Shown one piece after another: positions 49,233 to 59,492 of a DNA stretch of 64,000 bases. The stretch lies in assembly GCA_002189035.1 (NCBI GenBank), contig NEEC01000002.1, forward strand, positions 744,001 through 808,000, in the 5' to 3' direction. Origin of the DNA: Utricularia gibba. Its lineage: Eukaryota > Streptophyta > Magnoliopsida > Lamiales > Lentibulariaceae. The notes under the pieces are model-generated. The model saw only the letters and a program-made list of their open reading frames with translations. It did not search any database and was not told where the DNA came from. The translations under genes were made by a program, and so were the position numbers. Position 1 is the first letter of the stretch, and each line of letters opens with the position of its first letter.

Positions 49233-51926
49233 TCATTTTTTCAGGAATGGTTTTTGGCATACAAGCAGACGCTTGTCACTGCCGTTGTGAACGTCAATCA
49301 TTCGAGCTTCCCACCGGAGCTTTGTAACAAAGGAGCGTGTCTTCTCAATGAGACCAGCCTTATCTGAGATGATAACCCACCCCTGCAATGGGCAACGGCC
49401 GGGCATCAAAAATGAAAGTAGATCATGAATATACGATCCACTTCTTAGAATTACCTCAGGACGAAGTATACGATCCATTTCGAAGATCAAGTCAATGATA
49501 CCACATTTCCTAGAAGCAATGTGTGATAGAAGTCCCTCAGCATGAAGCATGTCGTATGTCCGTGGGTATGTAGGAAAAGGTTCGCACCTGTGAAAGCAAA
49601 AACGGCTTCAGCAATTCCAGAGACGCAAATGAAGCCATCAATGATTGAAAGGCTCAAGAAACATCATCACTAAGCATACTCCTAATAACTGGAGATGGCT
49701 TATGTCACGTTGGCATAAGTGAGTTCTAGTCACGGATGGAGAATCGAAATCCTGAAAAGGAATTATCTGGAGCAAGGGAAGAAACAGGGGATGTAGTTGA
49801 TTACCAGTCATGCAAGACACCTGCAAATCCTTGATCAAGAATGATTGGGAGAGTATCGCTTTTACCGAGAGGCACAACATTCATCACCCACACAGACTTC
49901 CTGGTTTCCAATAAGGCAGTATTTAGGGAACCATAACGAGCATTCATGTCCATAACATTCCGAACCATATTGTATGGTGGCACGGGATCTTCATCCCCAG
50001 GCCTTTTTGGATGGTCAGAAAAGATCAATGGAGAAAGCAATGACCAATAATTCTTTAACGCAGCTCTGTGAAGCTCCAAATCCTCAGCAAAATCTTCAGA
50101 ATTGATTCCTAAATTAAACCATAAGACAGTAAATAGTGCTTCACGGCAGTCACCAAAAATAAACACGTTATGTACCATGAACGGCAAGCTGGGCAGGAAT
50201 TGTAGAATATGTTGAACTGTTCTGCATGGGGATCCAACGCTTACTGTTAGTTGAACCGATGCATTGCCCTAATGGCTTATAGTAAGATTGGCCTGCCTCT
50301 CCCTCGCATATGGGATACGTCTGTTTACTGTGATATGGACAGGGAAAGATTAAATCAACCAGAAAATAGTAAATCAGTACACCCTGAGGTCATTTGCACA
50401 TGCAATATGGATGGCAGAATTAATCCAGCTCACCCAGAAGTGAAACATTGTGCATCAGTTGCTTTCTTCCAGATGAAAGTCTCCTCTCGCTGTGACACGT
50501 GATTCCAGCAAAGTTTTTTGGTGAACTCTTCAAAGGGGCTTGAAATGCTGCCTTTGCTCACTTGCTCTTTGCCAGGTGAAGTTAAAACAAAGTATCCTCC
50601 AGGCTTGAGAATTCTGTCGACTTCGATGAGCAACACTCCATCTGAGAGAGAAGGATTTTAAGTTTTGCTGATGACAAAGTAACTTGTGTTGTAATTTCCT
50701 AGCACATGCACTAATAAAGGTCTCGAAGGCAAATTATGAATGGATTCGTTTCTTTATGCATGCAATAAATTAGACTGCACAAATCAGCATTACTGAAAGC
50801 AACAGAACATACCCCTGTCATTCCATGAAATGCCACACCGAGCACAGTGAACCATGTCATATGATAATGAAGGGAGGGGCAGTTGTGTTGAGGTAAAGTC
50901 CCCAATAAATGCTGGTAGACCTCTCTCAAGTGCAACCTGAACTTGGCTACCAGTTAACTCATAGGATGCCATACAAACGGCCATCAACTTCAGCGAAAGC
51001 AGATGAGCGCCAAAACTACCAAAACCACATCCAATATCCAATACATTTCGCACCTATGATTAAAAAGAATGATAAAAGTCAACTTTTTCCTCTGAAAGCT
51101 GATCTGATGAAAAGTGAAATGAAAGTTTTGTATGGCATCAGAAAGCTTACGCCAGCCGCATGAAAGTCAGCATCGCTAGCCAGTCCTATCATGTCAGCTA
51201 TCTGGTTAGAATAATCTTTAACGCTATCGGCAATCGTCTCATCTTCTGAGCTGAAAGAAATTTGATTCTCTTCCAACAACATTAGCCTACAAAGTTTTAG
51301 GGTACAAAGAGATGGAGTCAAAACACGCAATCATCATTTTCTCTCAGTGTTGCACAAACGAATGCATACTCAAACTTAAAACTTTATTGCTGGAAATGCA
51401 AAACTGAAGTTTCAGGGAAATACCGCTTCGTCATGCTTCCAGAAGAAAGGAATTGATCTTTGCTAAGTTTTACATTTGCACTCCATATAACATCTCTCCC
51501 GCTCGGCCAACTTAAAGGAATCTTGTAGTCCTTAGGTGGACGAACCAAACAGAATTGGTGGTCTTTGGACACTTCACAATGACGACCCAATTCCTCACCA
51601 TCTTTAAAACCAGCCATCATATTAGCGGATACATTGTAGCAAGGAACATGATTCTCTTTTTCCTTGCCACAAAGATCAAAAACCTTACTGTGAGTGGGTT
51701 CAAAATGTCTCAATTCCAAATAATCTGCCACGACTTGGTTTCTCACAGAAACATGGTTAGGATAAACGTCAAGCACCGCGGATTCATCGCCCGAATCAAA
51801 CGAATCGGAGTAAGATCCCGACAGCAAAATGAAAACCAGAAAAGTAACTAAACAAAAAATGAACCAATTTAGCGGCGGTCTACGACCAAGGTAAAACGAT
51901 GCTCTTTTCTGCCAATAGCTTCTCAT
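49233..51926 (-). CDS. PMT: Golgi PMT4/PMT5-type putative methyltransferase (DUF248)
   Basis: Type II Golgi membrane protein of the plant pectin-methyltransferase-like family (QUASIMODO2-related). Eight exons: 51926-51424, 51286-51151, 51053-50813, 50641-50434, 50327-50176, 50108-49805, 49587-49455 and 49382-49233, encoding 608 residues. A short basic cytosolic end (MRSYWQKRASFYLGRRP) precedes one membrane anchor (WFIFCLVTFLVFILLSG). The lumenal part has PCYNVSANMMAGF, HCEVSKDHQFCLVRPPKDY, the SAM-binding motif VRNVLDIGCGFGSFGAHLL, HCARCGISWNDRDG and DRILKPGGYFVLTSP. The second repeat contains RNVMDMNARYGSLN and [20 protein letters not shown]. It ends KRLLVCQKPFLKK. The frame is open 13 codons further upstream (51965). 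I chose 51926 because MRS plus a basic stretch matches Arabidopsis PMT5. Activity has not been shown for most members. Confidence 0.92.
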
Positions 51927-53912
51927 ATCAAATTTTCTCTTGGTACCCCTCTTCAGAATACGCACAAGTACTTCACAGCATTAAAGAATCACCAACATCA
52001 ATTCACAGACATGTGCAGTCTGGCAGAAATTCCCAACCACCCGCAACAAGCGCCCGGATAAACCGAACCGCCCGCATTTTCAGCGCCGAAAAAAATCAGC
52101 AAGTCGGCCAAATTTAACTGAAAAATTACCCAAAACATCAAACTCAGACGTTTACACTTTTGGCATCATCCGTAACAAATACGGAAACGCAGATCAATAT
52201 AAACAAATCTCTCAGCAACAGCGCCAAAACCCGAAAAAAGGATAAGTACTTCAATCAAACCACCAATCAACGCCTCCCAGATCCAACCATACCTGCATTC
52301 CATTCCATCAACAATGTAACTATAAAAGAAACAAAAAAAAAGACGAAATGCAAGAACAAATCGCGAATAAGACAGAATAAGAAACACGCAAAAAGCCATC
52401 CGGATCTCAAATTCAAATCGGATCGGATCCACTGATAATAACATGAAGCGAGATCAGCGGTATCAGATTACCATCAATCAAATGTGGAGTAACTGCGGTT
52501 TTACAAGTCAGCAGCTGCGATCTTGTTCTGGTTCCGCCATTGATATCCAGAGAGAGACAGATGTTACCAGACGGCTCCCAGAGAGAGAGAAAGAGAGTGG
52601 TGACGAAGAATAACAAAAAATCAATAATAATAGATTTTTCCTACGTAGAAAGGGAAGGGGAATTATTTCCGTTTGCCGGAGCCGTTGACGCAATCATTTG
52701 AAAGAAGGCAGGAGGTCTCATCATCCATTCGTTGGCAACTCCAAATCCTCACCAAATTACCAATTTACCCTCGCCCCTCCCATACAATTAATTCTAGGGC
52801 AAAGTTATTAAGGTGTCATTAATGCTAATTATAGAAACTAGCACTAGACTCAATTAAAACATGCAGTTAATGTTTGTGAAAATAATGGCAACGACATCCA
52901 ATACGTTGACTTTGGGATTTTTTACCTTGAATTGAACTCCAATGAGCAACCAGCTGTGATGATGCCATTCCATTCTTGGATGGCTCTGGTTATGATCCAG
53001 TTCAAAAGCTGATTCACTTTACACTATTCCATCTCACGACTGGGAGTCAAAATCGAGAAGGGCTTCAATAAGACAGACTGCAGCACCCCCGAAAAACAGT
53101 TTCGACATTTTGTCGAACACCTGGTGGACGCGGCGACTAACTATAGCAGCTCAAAGAAGGAAGGAAGCATGAAAAGCCCCTCACCTTAACGAAGACTCGT
53201 AATCTCCATATTCCCGATCGCCTCCCGGAGTTCGCCCACGCCGCGCGAGGACCGATGGTCCCCCACCGACTCTGGACCCATTTCGCCTTCCTGCAAGGAA
53301 GGTCTACGGCCCAAATCTCCTTAAAAGGATACAACTCAATGACTTAGCCCAGCCCAGCCAATTGAAGGTGGTCAACCACATTTTCCCAATTTATTATTTT
53401 CTAATTTTAAATTTCTTATGTATTTATTAATAAATAAATAAATGACGCAAATCAAAATCCACAAACCCTCTTTTTTTATTTTAAATTATTTTTAAATAAA
53501 TTAATACTTATATAATTATATAAAATAAATATCACTCAAATTTTATAAATATCTAATTATCTTATTTTAAAAAACAAAAAAAGAAAAAAAATAATGTTTA
53601 CGTGGGGCTAGTTTGTTCAAGCCCATCATTAGCGACCCATCTCTTGGGAAGTTTGATTCTTTTCCAAAACATTTATAATTTTCTTCGCATCTTCCCATTT
53701 GAGTCTTGGATCAGTTACTTCTTAGGATTGGAATGTTTACTTGTCAGTTCCTCCGCCTTCCTGAGCAGGGAATCTCATAAATATGGAATTCCAAGAGGTT
53801 GCAAGTCTTCTTTTTACTCGACCCAACATCTTCCTCTCTGCTGCTGTCTTCTGTTTGTTGGCGTTGTTTATAGCATCTGGGGTTTGTTCAACTGATCTGG
53901 TCAAGTATTGAG
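51927..53912. promoter_or_regulatory. Divergent upstream region between the PMT-type gene and the C2H2 gene
   Basis: The first 700 bp are likely leader and promoter of the methyltransferase gene (a leader intron is plausible near 52000-52450). Positions 53380-53600 are AT-rich. Positions 53600-53910 are probably the C2H2 5' UTR. Open frames at 52160-52444, 53137-53334 and 53602-53895 are unsupported. Confidence 0.4.
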
Positions 53913-54923
53913 ATGGAGGAGAAGGGCAGGTTATCAGAAGGGAGATTTGATGCAGGCAGCAACATTGAAGTTTCAGAGCAGGAAAAAGATGAAATCAGTT
54001 TGAGTGGCTATGGTTTGAGAGAGAACCCGAGGAGAACATGGAGATCTGTTGACTCGAGGCTGTGTTTGTCTCAAGGGAAGCATGTTTGCAGGCAATGTGG
54101 AAAAGGGTTTCAGTCGCTCAAAGCTCTTTGTGGGCACATGGCTTGCCACTCAGAGAAGCATAGAGATGATGCTTCTTGGATTAGTGAGAATTGTTTTGCA
54201 GGAGGTGAAGGTGATCATCAGAGGAGATTGGGAAGAAGACCATCATCCAAGCGTAAGAAATCTCTAGAAAATCTGCCCTTTTTGGAGATCGATTTACAGG
54301 AGCAGCAAGAGGTAGCAATATGTTTGATGCTTTTGTCTGGAAGTAAGGGAGGTGTTCAATCAGTCGAGTCGTCGGGCAACAACTCAACCAAATCTTCATC
54401 AGTGAGCAAACAGGTGAAAAGCAGCGGTAACTTTTCTGACCCTGATTCAGCATACTTCTTGGATGAAAGTTCAGATGAGGACTACAGAGATGAAGTTGCC
54501 AAAAACGGTGCAAAGACAGTGAAGACAGAGGAGAAAAGATGTAGCTACGAATGTTTCAACTGCAAAAAGATGTTCAGTTCATATCAAGCTTTAGGGGGTC
54601 ACAAGCCTTGCAGCAGAAGAACGAATGATGCCCATCAATCATGCGAAAACAGTATAGAAGAAGAAGATGCTGAAACCAGCAGAAAAAAGGTCAGCGCCAA
54701 GCTTGAGAAGAAGAGCCAAGACCATGCCTGTGAATTCTGCAGCCGAGTTTTCAAGAACGGGCAGGCTCTAGGTGGGCACAAGAGGTCACATTTCATCATC
54801 TCATACGACCGATCAAACAGCACAACAACCCCATTGATGAAAACCACTTTACTGGATCTCAATCTCCCTGCGCCTGAGTCACTGGAGGATGATCCCAGCC
54901 ACAGCCACATCTTCCCATGGTGA
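53913..54923 (+). CDS. C2H2 zinc-finger transcription repressor (ZAT4/ZAT9-like) with EAR motif
   Basis: Intronless, 336 residues. Finger 1 is HVCRQCGKGFQSLKALCGHM followed by ACH. Finger 2 is YECFNCKKMFSSYQALGGHK followed by PCSRRTNDAH. Finger 3 is HACEFCSRVFKNGQALGGHK followed by RSH. Fingers 2 and 3 carry the plant QALGGH helix; finger 1 has KALCGH, as in the first finger of three-finger ZATs. The C terminus has LLDLNLPAPE, a typical EAR repressor motif. Between fingers are basic stretches (GRRPSSKRKKSL) and a short hydrophobic LMLLSGSKGG. Finger 2 lacks a His three residues after the conserved one; a Cys (HKPC) or a later His would have to complete the site. The in-frame start at 53913 follows a long leader. 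Family members repress stress and defence genes (family knowledge). Confidence 0.92.
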   Translation: MEEKGRLSEGRFDAGSNIEVSEQEKDEISLSGYGLRENPRRTWRSVDSRLCLSQGKHVCRQCGKGFQSLKALCGHMACHSEKHRDDASWISENCFAGGEGDHQRRLGRRPSSKRKKSLENLPFLEIDLQEQQEVAICLMLLSGSKGGVQSVESSGNNSTKSSSVSKQVKSSGNFSDPDSAYFLDESSDEDYRDEVAKNGAKTVKTEEKRCSYECFNCKKMFSSYQALGGHKPCSRRTNDAHQSCENSIEEEDAETSRKKVSAKLEKKSQDHACEFCSRVFKNGQALGGHKRSHFIISYDRSNSTTTPLMKTTLLDLNLPAPESLEDDPSHSHIFPW

Positions 54924-55325
54924 AAAATCCATCAAGTTCCCTTTGCTGCTAAGGTAGACAGACTCATCGGCTTGCTGAAGTCAGCAGCACGGCAAGAATA
55001 CAAAGATGGCTGGCTCCTGATACACGCAAGCAAGCAAGCAAGCAGCCCCACTTGACTCACCATGGCACCGCATCATCACCTTGTAATAAAAGCCCCCCAA
55101 AGCTGTGAAACGTAGGTAGGTTCACACCACCTATTCCTGATTGTTGCTCTACCAGTTTGTTGTGAATGGGAGTTGATTTTACCGCAGGAGGAGGGTGTAA
55201 AAAAGTGCAACTTGGGCATGTTTTAAAGGCTAGCCTGCTTGCCTTTTGACTTGGGGGGGAATATTTAAACCACATTAGTGTTGTCTTCAATGGCCGGCCA
55301 CACTCCCACCATAAGTCACGTGTAC

Positions 55326-55378
55326 CTTTATTTTATTTTATTTTATTTTATTTATTTATTTATTTATTTATTTATTTT
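55326..55378. repeat. (TTTTA)n/(TTTA)n microsatellite
   Basis: About four TTTTA units followed by about seven TTTA units. Confidence 0.9.
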
Positions 55379-56170
55379 GCGTCATACATCATTTTCACCC
55401 TGCTTTCAAACATTTTCGCAGACTGTATTTTAAATGATTGTTATTCAAATCATGATTTAGCTATTAAAAAATAAATAAAATTATATTCTAAAGGAGTGTT
55501 CTTAAAAAAATTTTAATATTATTTTAATTTTGGAAAAGTAAAAAGTAAAAACAGAAATTTTTTTAAGAAATAGAAACATAAATGACGTATTCCGAAAAAA
55601 TTAAAGAAACAAAAATGTTTTTAAGAATTTGATAACAAATATAAATGGCATGTTTTAATTTATTTTTAATTTCACTCAAAAATTATTTTTTTCAAAAACA
55701 GAAATAAAAATAAGAAGATTTTTGTGCAAAATTATTTTCAGTAAAAACATAACTAAAAACAACATCCAAAAATTATCTACAACACAACTTAAATCCAATT
55801 GTATAATTTTATATTAATGAAACAAAGTACTGAAACCATGAACGGCCCAAGAAGATCCATCTTTCCATAATGGGCCGGTGACTGAAGCCCAACTTAAGAA
55901 ATATGGGCCCACTCCAAAGCAAAAATATTTAAAATTGACAATTTATATTAATATATATTTTTTTAATCATATTTATTAAGATATAAAATCATTTTAATAC
56001 ATATTTATAAAATTTATATATCGAATATAATTTTATTTTTAATAAAATAAATATATTAAATACCATCAAATACCTCATAATATGTAGAATATTATTTATA
56101 CTCAAATAATTTAAATTATTCTGAGAAAAAAAAAAAAAAAAAGCTCTCACACGCAGTCTCTTATGCACGA

Positions 56171-56380
56171 ATGGAGTGCGAAGACGACGAAGAATTGATG
56201 AGGCGTGAATGTACTCAGGATGAAGAAAGGTATGATTTTGTGGGAAAGAAAAAGAGGGGGTTTCTTGCCCACAATGACGCTCTGCAAGTTTCCCTTTTCT
56301 TGCATCTCCATCAACATAGAAACTCATATTTGAAGGAAGACTCCGACCGCAGCAAGCAAGCGAAAAGAAGAACTTCATAG
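56171..56380 (+). other. Upstream open reading frame (69 codons) before the remorin start
   Basis: ATG frame starting MECEDDEELMRRECTQDEER and ending 44 bp before the remorin ATG, in another frame. Acidic then basic, no known domain. It could be a uORF if the mRNA leader begins upstream. An AG acceptor at 56390-56391 (CCAACAG) instead suggests a leader intron that would remove it. Confidence 0.25.
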
Positions 56381-56424
56381 GCATCCAACAGGTGGAGCTG
56401 GAGGAGAAGGCATTTTTCTGGACA

Positions 56425-57572
56425 ATGAGTTCGCCGCATTGGGACCTGAGCGATGCGGAGTACCGAGCTGCAGTTGCCGCAGCAGCTTACGCGATCCAAT
56501 CTATGGAGGAATCAAGCGGCGCGATTGGAGATGAATCCTTGAGGGAATCTGAGGGTAGAGCTGAAGACGAAGGTGCTGATCTTGGCTTCAAAGCCTTGGA
56601 TGATGCACCGAAATCAAAGAGAAAAGGGGTGACTGAAAAGGCTTCTTCTTCCTCCTCCAGGAAAGTGTCTCCGGATTCCCAAGGTGAAGCCTGATCGTTA
56701 TTTTCAGAAACACGCACATACACACAGTGGCTAGGCTTCAGATGCATGCAGCAATCTCACTTCCTTGTGTGTAGCAGCATTTGTTTATTCACTTTGATTT
56801 GTCACTGCAGATGATGCACCCAAATCAAGTTTAAAGGAGGGTTCAGCAGTTGTCGGATTGCGAGAAAAGGCTCCATCATTTAGAAAGAGTGTTAGTTTTG
56901 CTGATCTGAGTAAAAACCCTGAAACGCCAGCAGGGAAGGAGGAGAAGGAGAAGGAGAAGGAGAGGAAACGAGGTGTATCTTTGAAAAAGCCGCCATCTTT
57001 TGAGAACATCAAAGTGAAAATCCCTGAGGCGGCAGCCACAACCAGAAAGGCTGCTGATGATCCTCCATCTGCGGAGTTGCTGAAACCTGAAAGACAAGAG
57101 AAGGTGAAACGAGCACCCGAGGACTCCAAAGCAGAGGCTTGGGAAAGAGAAGAGATGGCCAGCATCAAGGAAAGGTAAGTAGCAACTAGCACCTGCGGGT
57201 TGGAAAAAAACTGAATCACACTCTCGAAATTCAGGTATCAGAAGCTGACGAGCACAATAGATGAATGGGAGAACAAGAAGAAGAAGATTGGAAACAGGAA
57301 GCTGGAAAAACTCGAGGTAAAACATTCACGCATCCTACTCAAAGTCAGGACACAACTAACTGCTCATCTATTTAAAGGGTGAATGGGACCAGAAAAGAGT
57401 AAGGGAGCTGCAAGGTTACCGGACTGAACTGAGGAGAATTGAAGAGATTGCACGAGGAGCCAGAGCACGAGCTGAAGATAACCGAAGAAAGGAGGAGCTC
57501 AAAGTCAAACAGAAAGCAAATAAAATCAGATTGACTGGAAAAATTCCTCCCACTTGCTTCTTCTGCTTTTAA
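56425..57572 (+). CDS. REM: Remorin family protein
   Basis: Plant plasma-membrane nanodomain scaffold. Four exons: 56425-56683, 56811-57174, 57235-57316 and 57378-57572, encoding 299 residues. The N terminus MSSPHWDLSDAEYRAAVAAA begins a variable, Ser/Lys/Glu-rich, probably disordered region with RKSVSFADLSKNPETP and KKPPSFENIKVKIPEAA. The remorin_C domain is the last 110 residues: AEAWEREEMASIKERYQKL, TIDEWENKKKKIGNRKLEKL, EWDQKRVRELQGYRTELRRI, ARARAEDNRRKEE. It forms a long coiled coil. The C terminus KIPPTCFFCF is the usual Cys/Phe membrane anchor, likely S-acylated. The frame is open 11 codons upstream of the chosen ATG without another ATG. The intron positions inside the C domain match other remorins. 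Confidence 0.92.
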
Positions 57573-59492
57573 GAAAACCAGGTTGTCGATGATCACGATC
57601 ATTGAAAATAAACAAGCACCCCAATTGCGATAACGGCAAATACACATACAAAGTACAGGGGAGCCACGTTCATTACACATATATCTTTATCTTTATTACA
57701 AACGAACACTACTCTTATTCCTGGCATGAAAAAACAGACCACCATCCTTGTCCACAGGACAACACATAACAGAACCGACCAACAAATTGGCTAATCATAG
57801 TAATCACTCCTGGTTTCCTTGCTATAACCACCATACCCAGCGGTTGCCTCAGAGTGGTGTGCTCTCATGGCCAGGCCTCGAAAAATGTCCTTCGCTTTCG
57901 GTGTCTTGTAGCTATCATGGATGCGATATGGCAATCTGGAGTGTTTTTCTTCTGGAAGCCATCATCTAGAGTTACCGGAAAACCGCGGTTCCGTGCGGAA
58001 GCGGTCGTTCAAAACCAATAAACCCTAGATTTCGTTTTTTAAAAATTCAGCACATGTTTAACAGGTGTTATATGAACTTTGAAAAACATTAATGCGTTTT
58101 TAAAATATCATTAACTATACACGTGGGTGTCTTATCTATTTTCAAAATCTTTTTTAGATATTATTAATAATAGTTATGAAAGTCTAGAAAATTTTCAAAA
58201 AAATTATGCATTTAAAAATTATTATAATGGTTTATGTGAATGTTTGAAAATTGATTTCTAAAAAATTGTACTATTTTAATTCAGTTCAAGGTTTAAAATT
58301 ATGGGCTGCGGCGGTATGGGCTGGACTTGACTGATTAAAGCGGCCCAAGGAAGGGAAGTTGAAAGGGACAAGTGATATTTGTTTATTGTGATTTTTTAAT
58401 TAAATAATTACATAAGTCGTTTATTGTACCATGCAATAACTTGGTGTTTGGGGGAGGATTCCTTTTGTTGTTATTGCCATAAGGATTGATGGAGACCACA
58501 CATTGGCTTGTTGTCCAAATGAATCCTAATCAGGATCTGCTGACCTGAGATGGTAAAATTCAAGATCAGAAGTAAACGCACATGTCACTCACATCTCGAA
58601 TCTATGAGGCGTTCATCATTTGCTACAGTCAGTTACTGGTTACTGCATCCTTCCTGGTATTCAAGGTGGGATCTTGATCTGGTTTTCATGGTAGAATTCT
58701 ATTAAAGCATGGGAAGATGAAGCAATTAGCAAGAACTAAGGATATGGACAGTGGACCATGCTTTGAAAGGAGTCTGCATTTATTGATTTTTTCCCTTTTT
58801 TTGTTGTTCAATTTGACCTGCAGTTCGCTGTTCGCCCCACGAAAAAAACAAAAATGAATTCAACTGAAAATCACAAGGAGAGAGGGGGGTAGTTATGGAG
58901 TCATAAATGGTGCAGTTAGAGCAAAAATGATGTACAACTGGGCTGGGTGCCGGGGAGTTCTGGGTTGTGGCGAGTGATGGAATAGGCGATGCATGGAACA
59001 GAGAAATGAAATAAAAGCGAGATAAAAAGTTGGGGTTTTGCAGAAGGACCGAGGGTAATTATAAGCACTCAGCAAGGAACTTGGAGTCCGTCCATTAGGT
59101 CTCTTTCTGCTCCCTTTCTTCTCTCATGGCGGCGTAGATCTCAGTTGGGTTTCAGCTGAGAGCCCCCATTTTGCAGTATACATGTTTCAATGCCAAAGGC
59201 ATCAGCCATCAATGCGCATGGTTGTTGCGATTGAGCGTGCAGGGAAAAGAAAAGAGCTCTTAGCCCATCGATGATTGCCCACTACGCTTCACTTTCTTCA
59301 ACTTTTCCTGGTTCCAATTTTTGAGACTAACAGCGAGGTTTGTGGGAATCATTTGCTTCATCCGCTGAGCATTGATTGAAAATCTGCAGTGATGAAGGAG
59401 AAACTAGCATTTTAAGTGGTGTTTGAGAGCCAAAGGACCTTGTTCTTTTCTGGGTTTTCAAAAGAACATATTTTAACTTGAAATTGCGCACA
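57573..59492. other. Intergenic between the remorin and S-acyltransferase genes
   Basis: An exon-like open frame on the minus strand (57791-58019) is listed separately. Positions 58020-58440 are AT-rich. Positions 58440-59490 are likely promoter and leader of the S-acyltransferase gene; the leader is long and pyrimidine-rich near 59100-59130. Nothing else seen. Confidence 0.4.
57791..58019 (-). other. Unrecognised exon-like open frame with one internal stop
   Basis: Minus-strand frame reading NDRFRTEPRFSGNSR, a TGA at 57964-57962, then WLPEEKHSRLPYRIHDSYKT and PKAKDIFRGLAMRAHHSE, ending SKETRSDYYD and a TAG at 57793-57791. The composition (charged, Tyr/His-rich, balanced) looks like the C terminus of a real protein. 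An acceptor-like CTTCCAG just after the stop would let the second part be a terminal exon. No upstream coding exon is visible within 1 kb, so it may be a remnant. I cannot name a family. Confidence 0.3.

Larger units (their letters stand above)
54924..56424. other. Intergenic between the C2H2 gene and the remorin gene
   Basis: 3' flank of the C2H2 gene up to about 55260, then very AT-rich DNA with a (TTTTA/TTTA) repeat and A/T runs to 56140. Positions 56150-56424 are probably the remorin leader and contain a 69-codon upstream open frame (listed). Confidence 0.45.

Noticed and set aside
50430-50436. Apparent stop in the PMT-type gene after exon 4
   Set aside because: GGGTGAGC is a splice donor, and the next exon (from 50327) continues the conserved sequence in phase, so it is not a frameshift.
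51555-51851. 98-codon plus-strand frame opposite PMT exon 1
   Set aside because: Antisense shadow of a well-supported coding exon; no homology.
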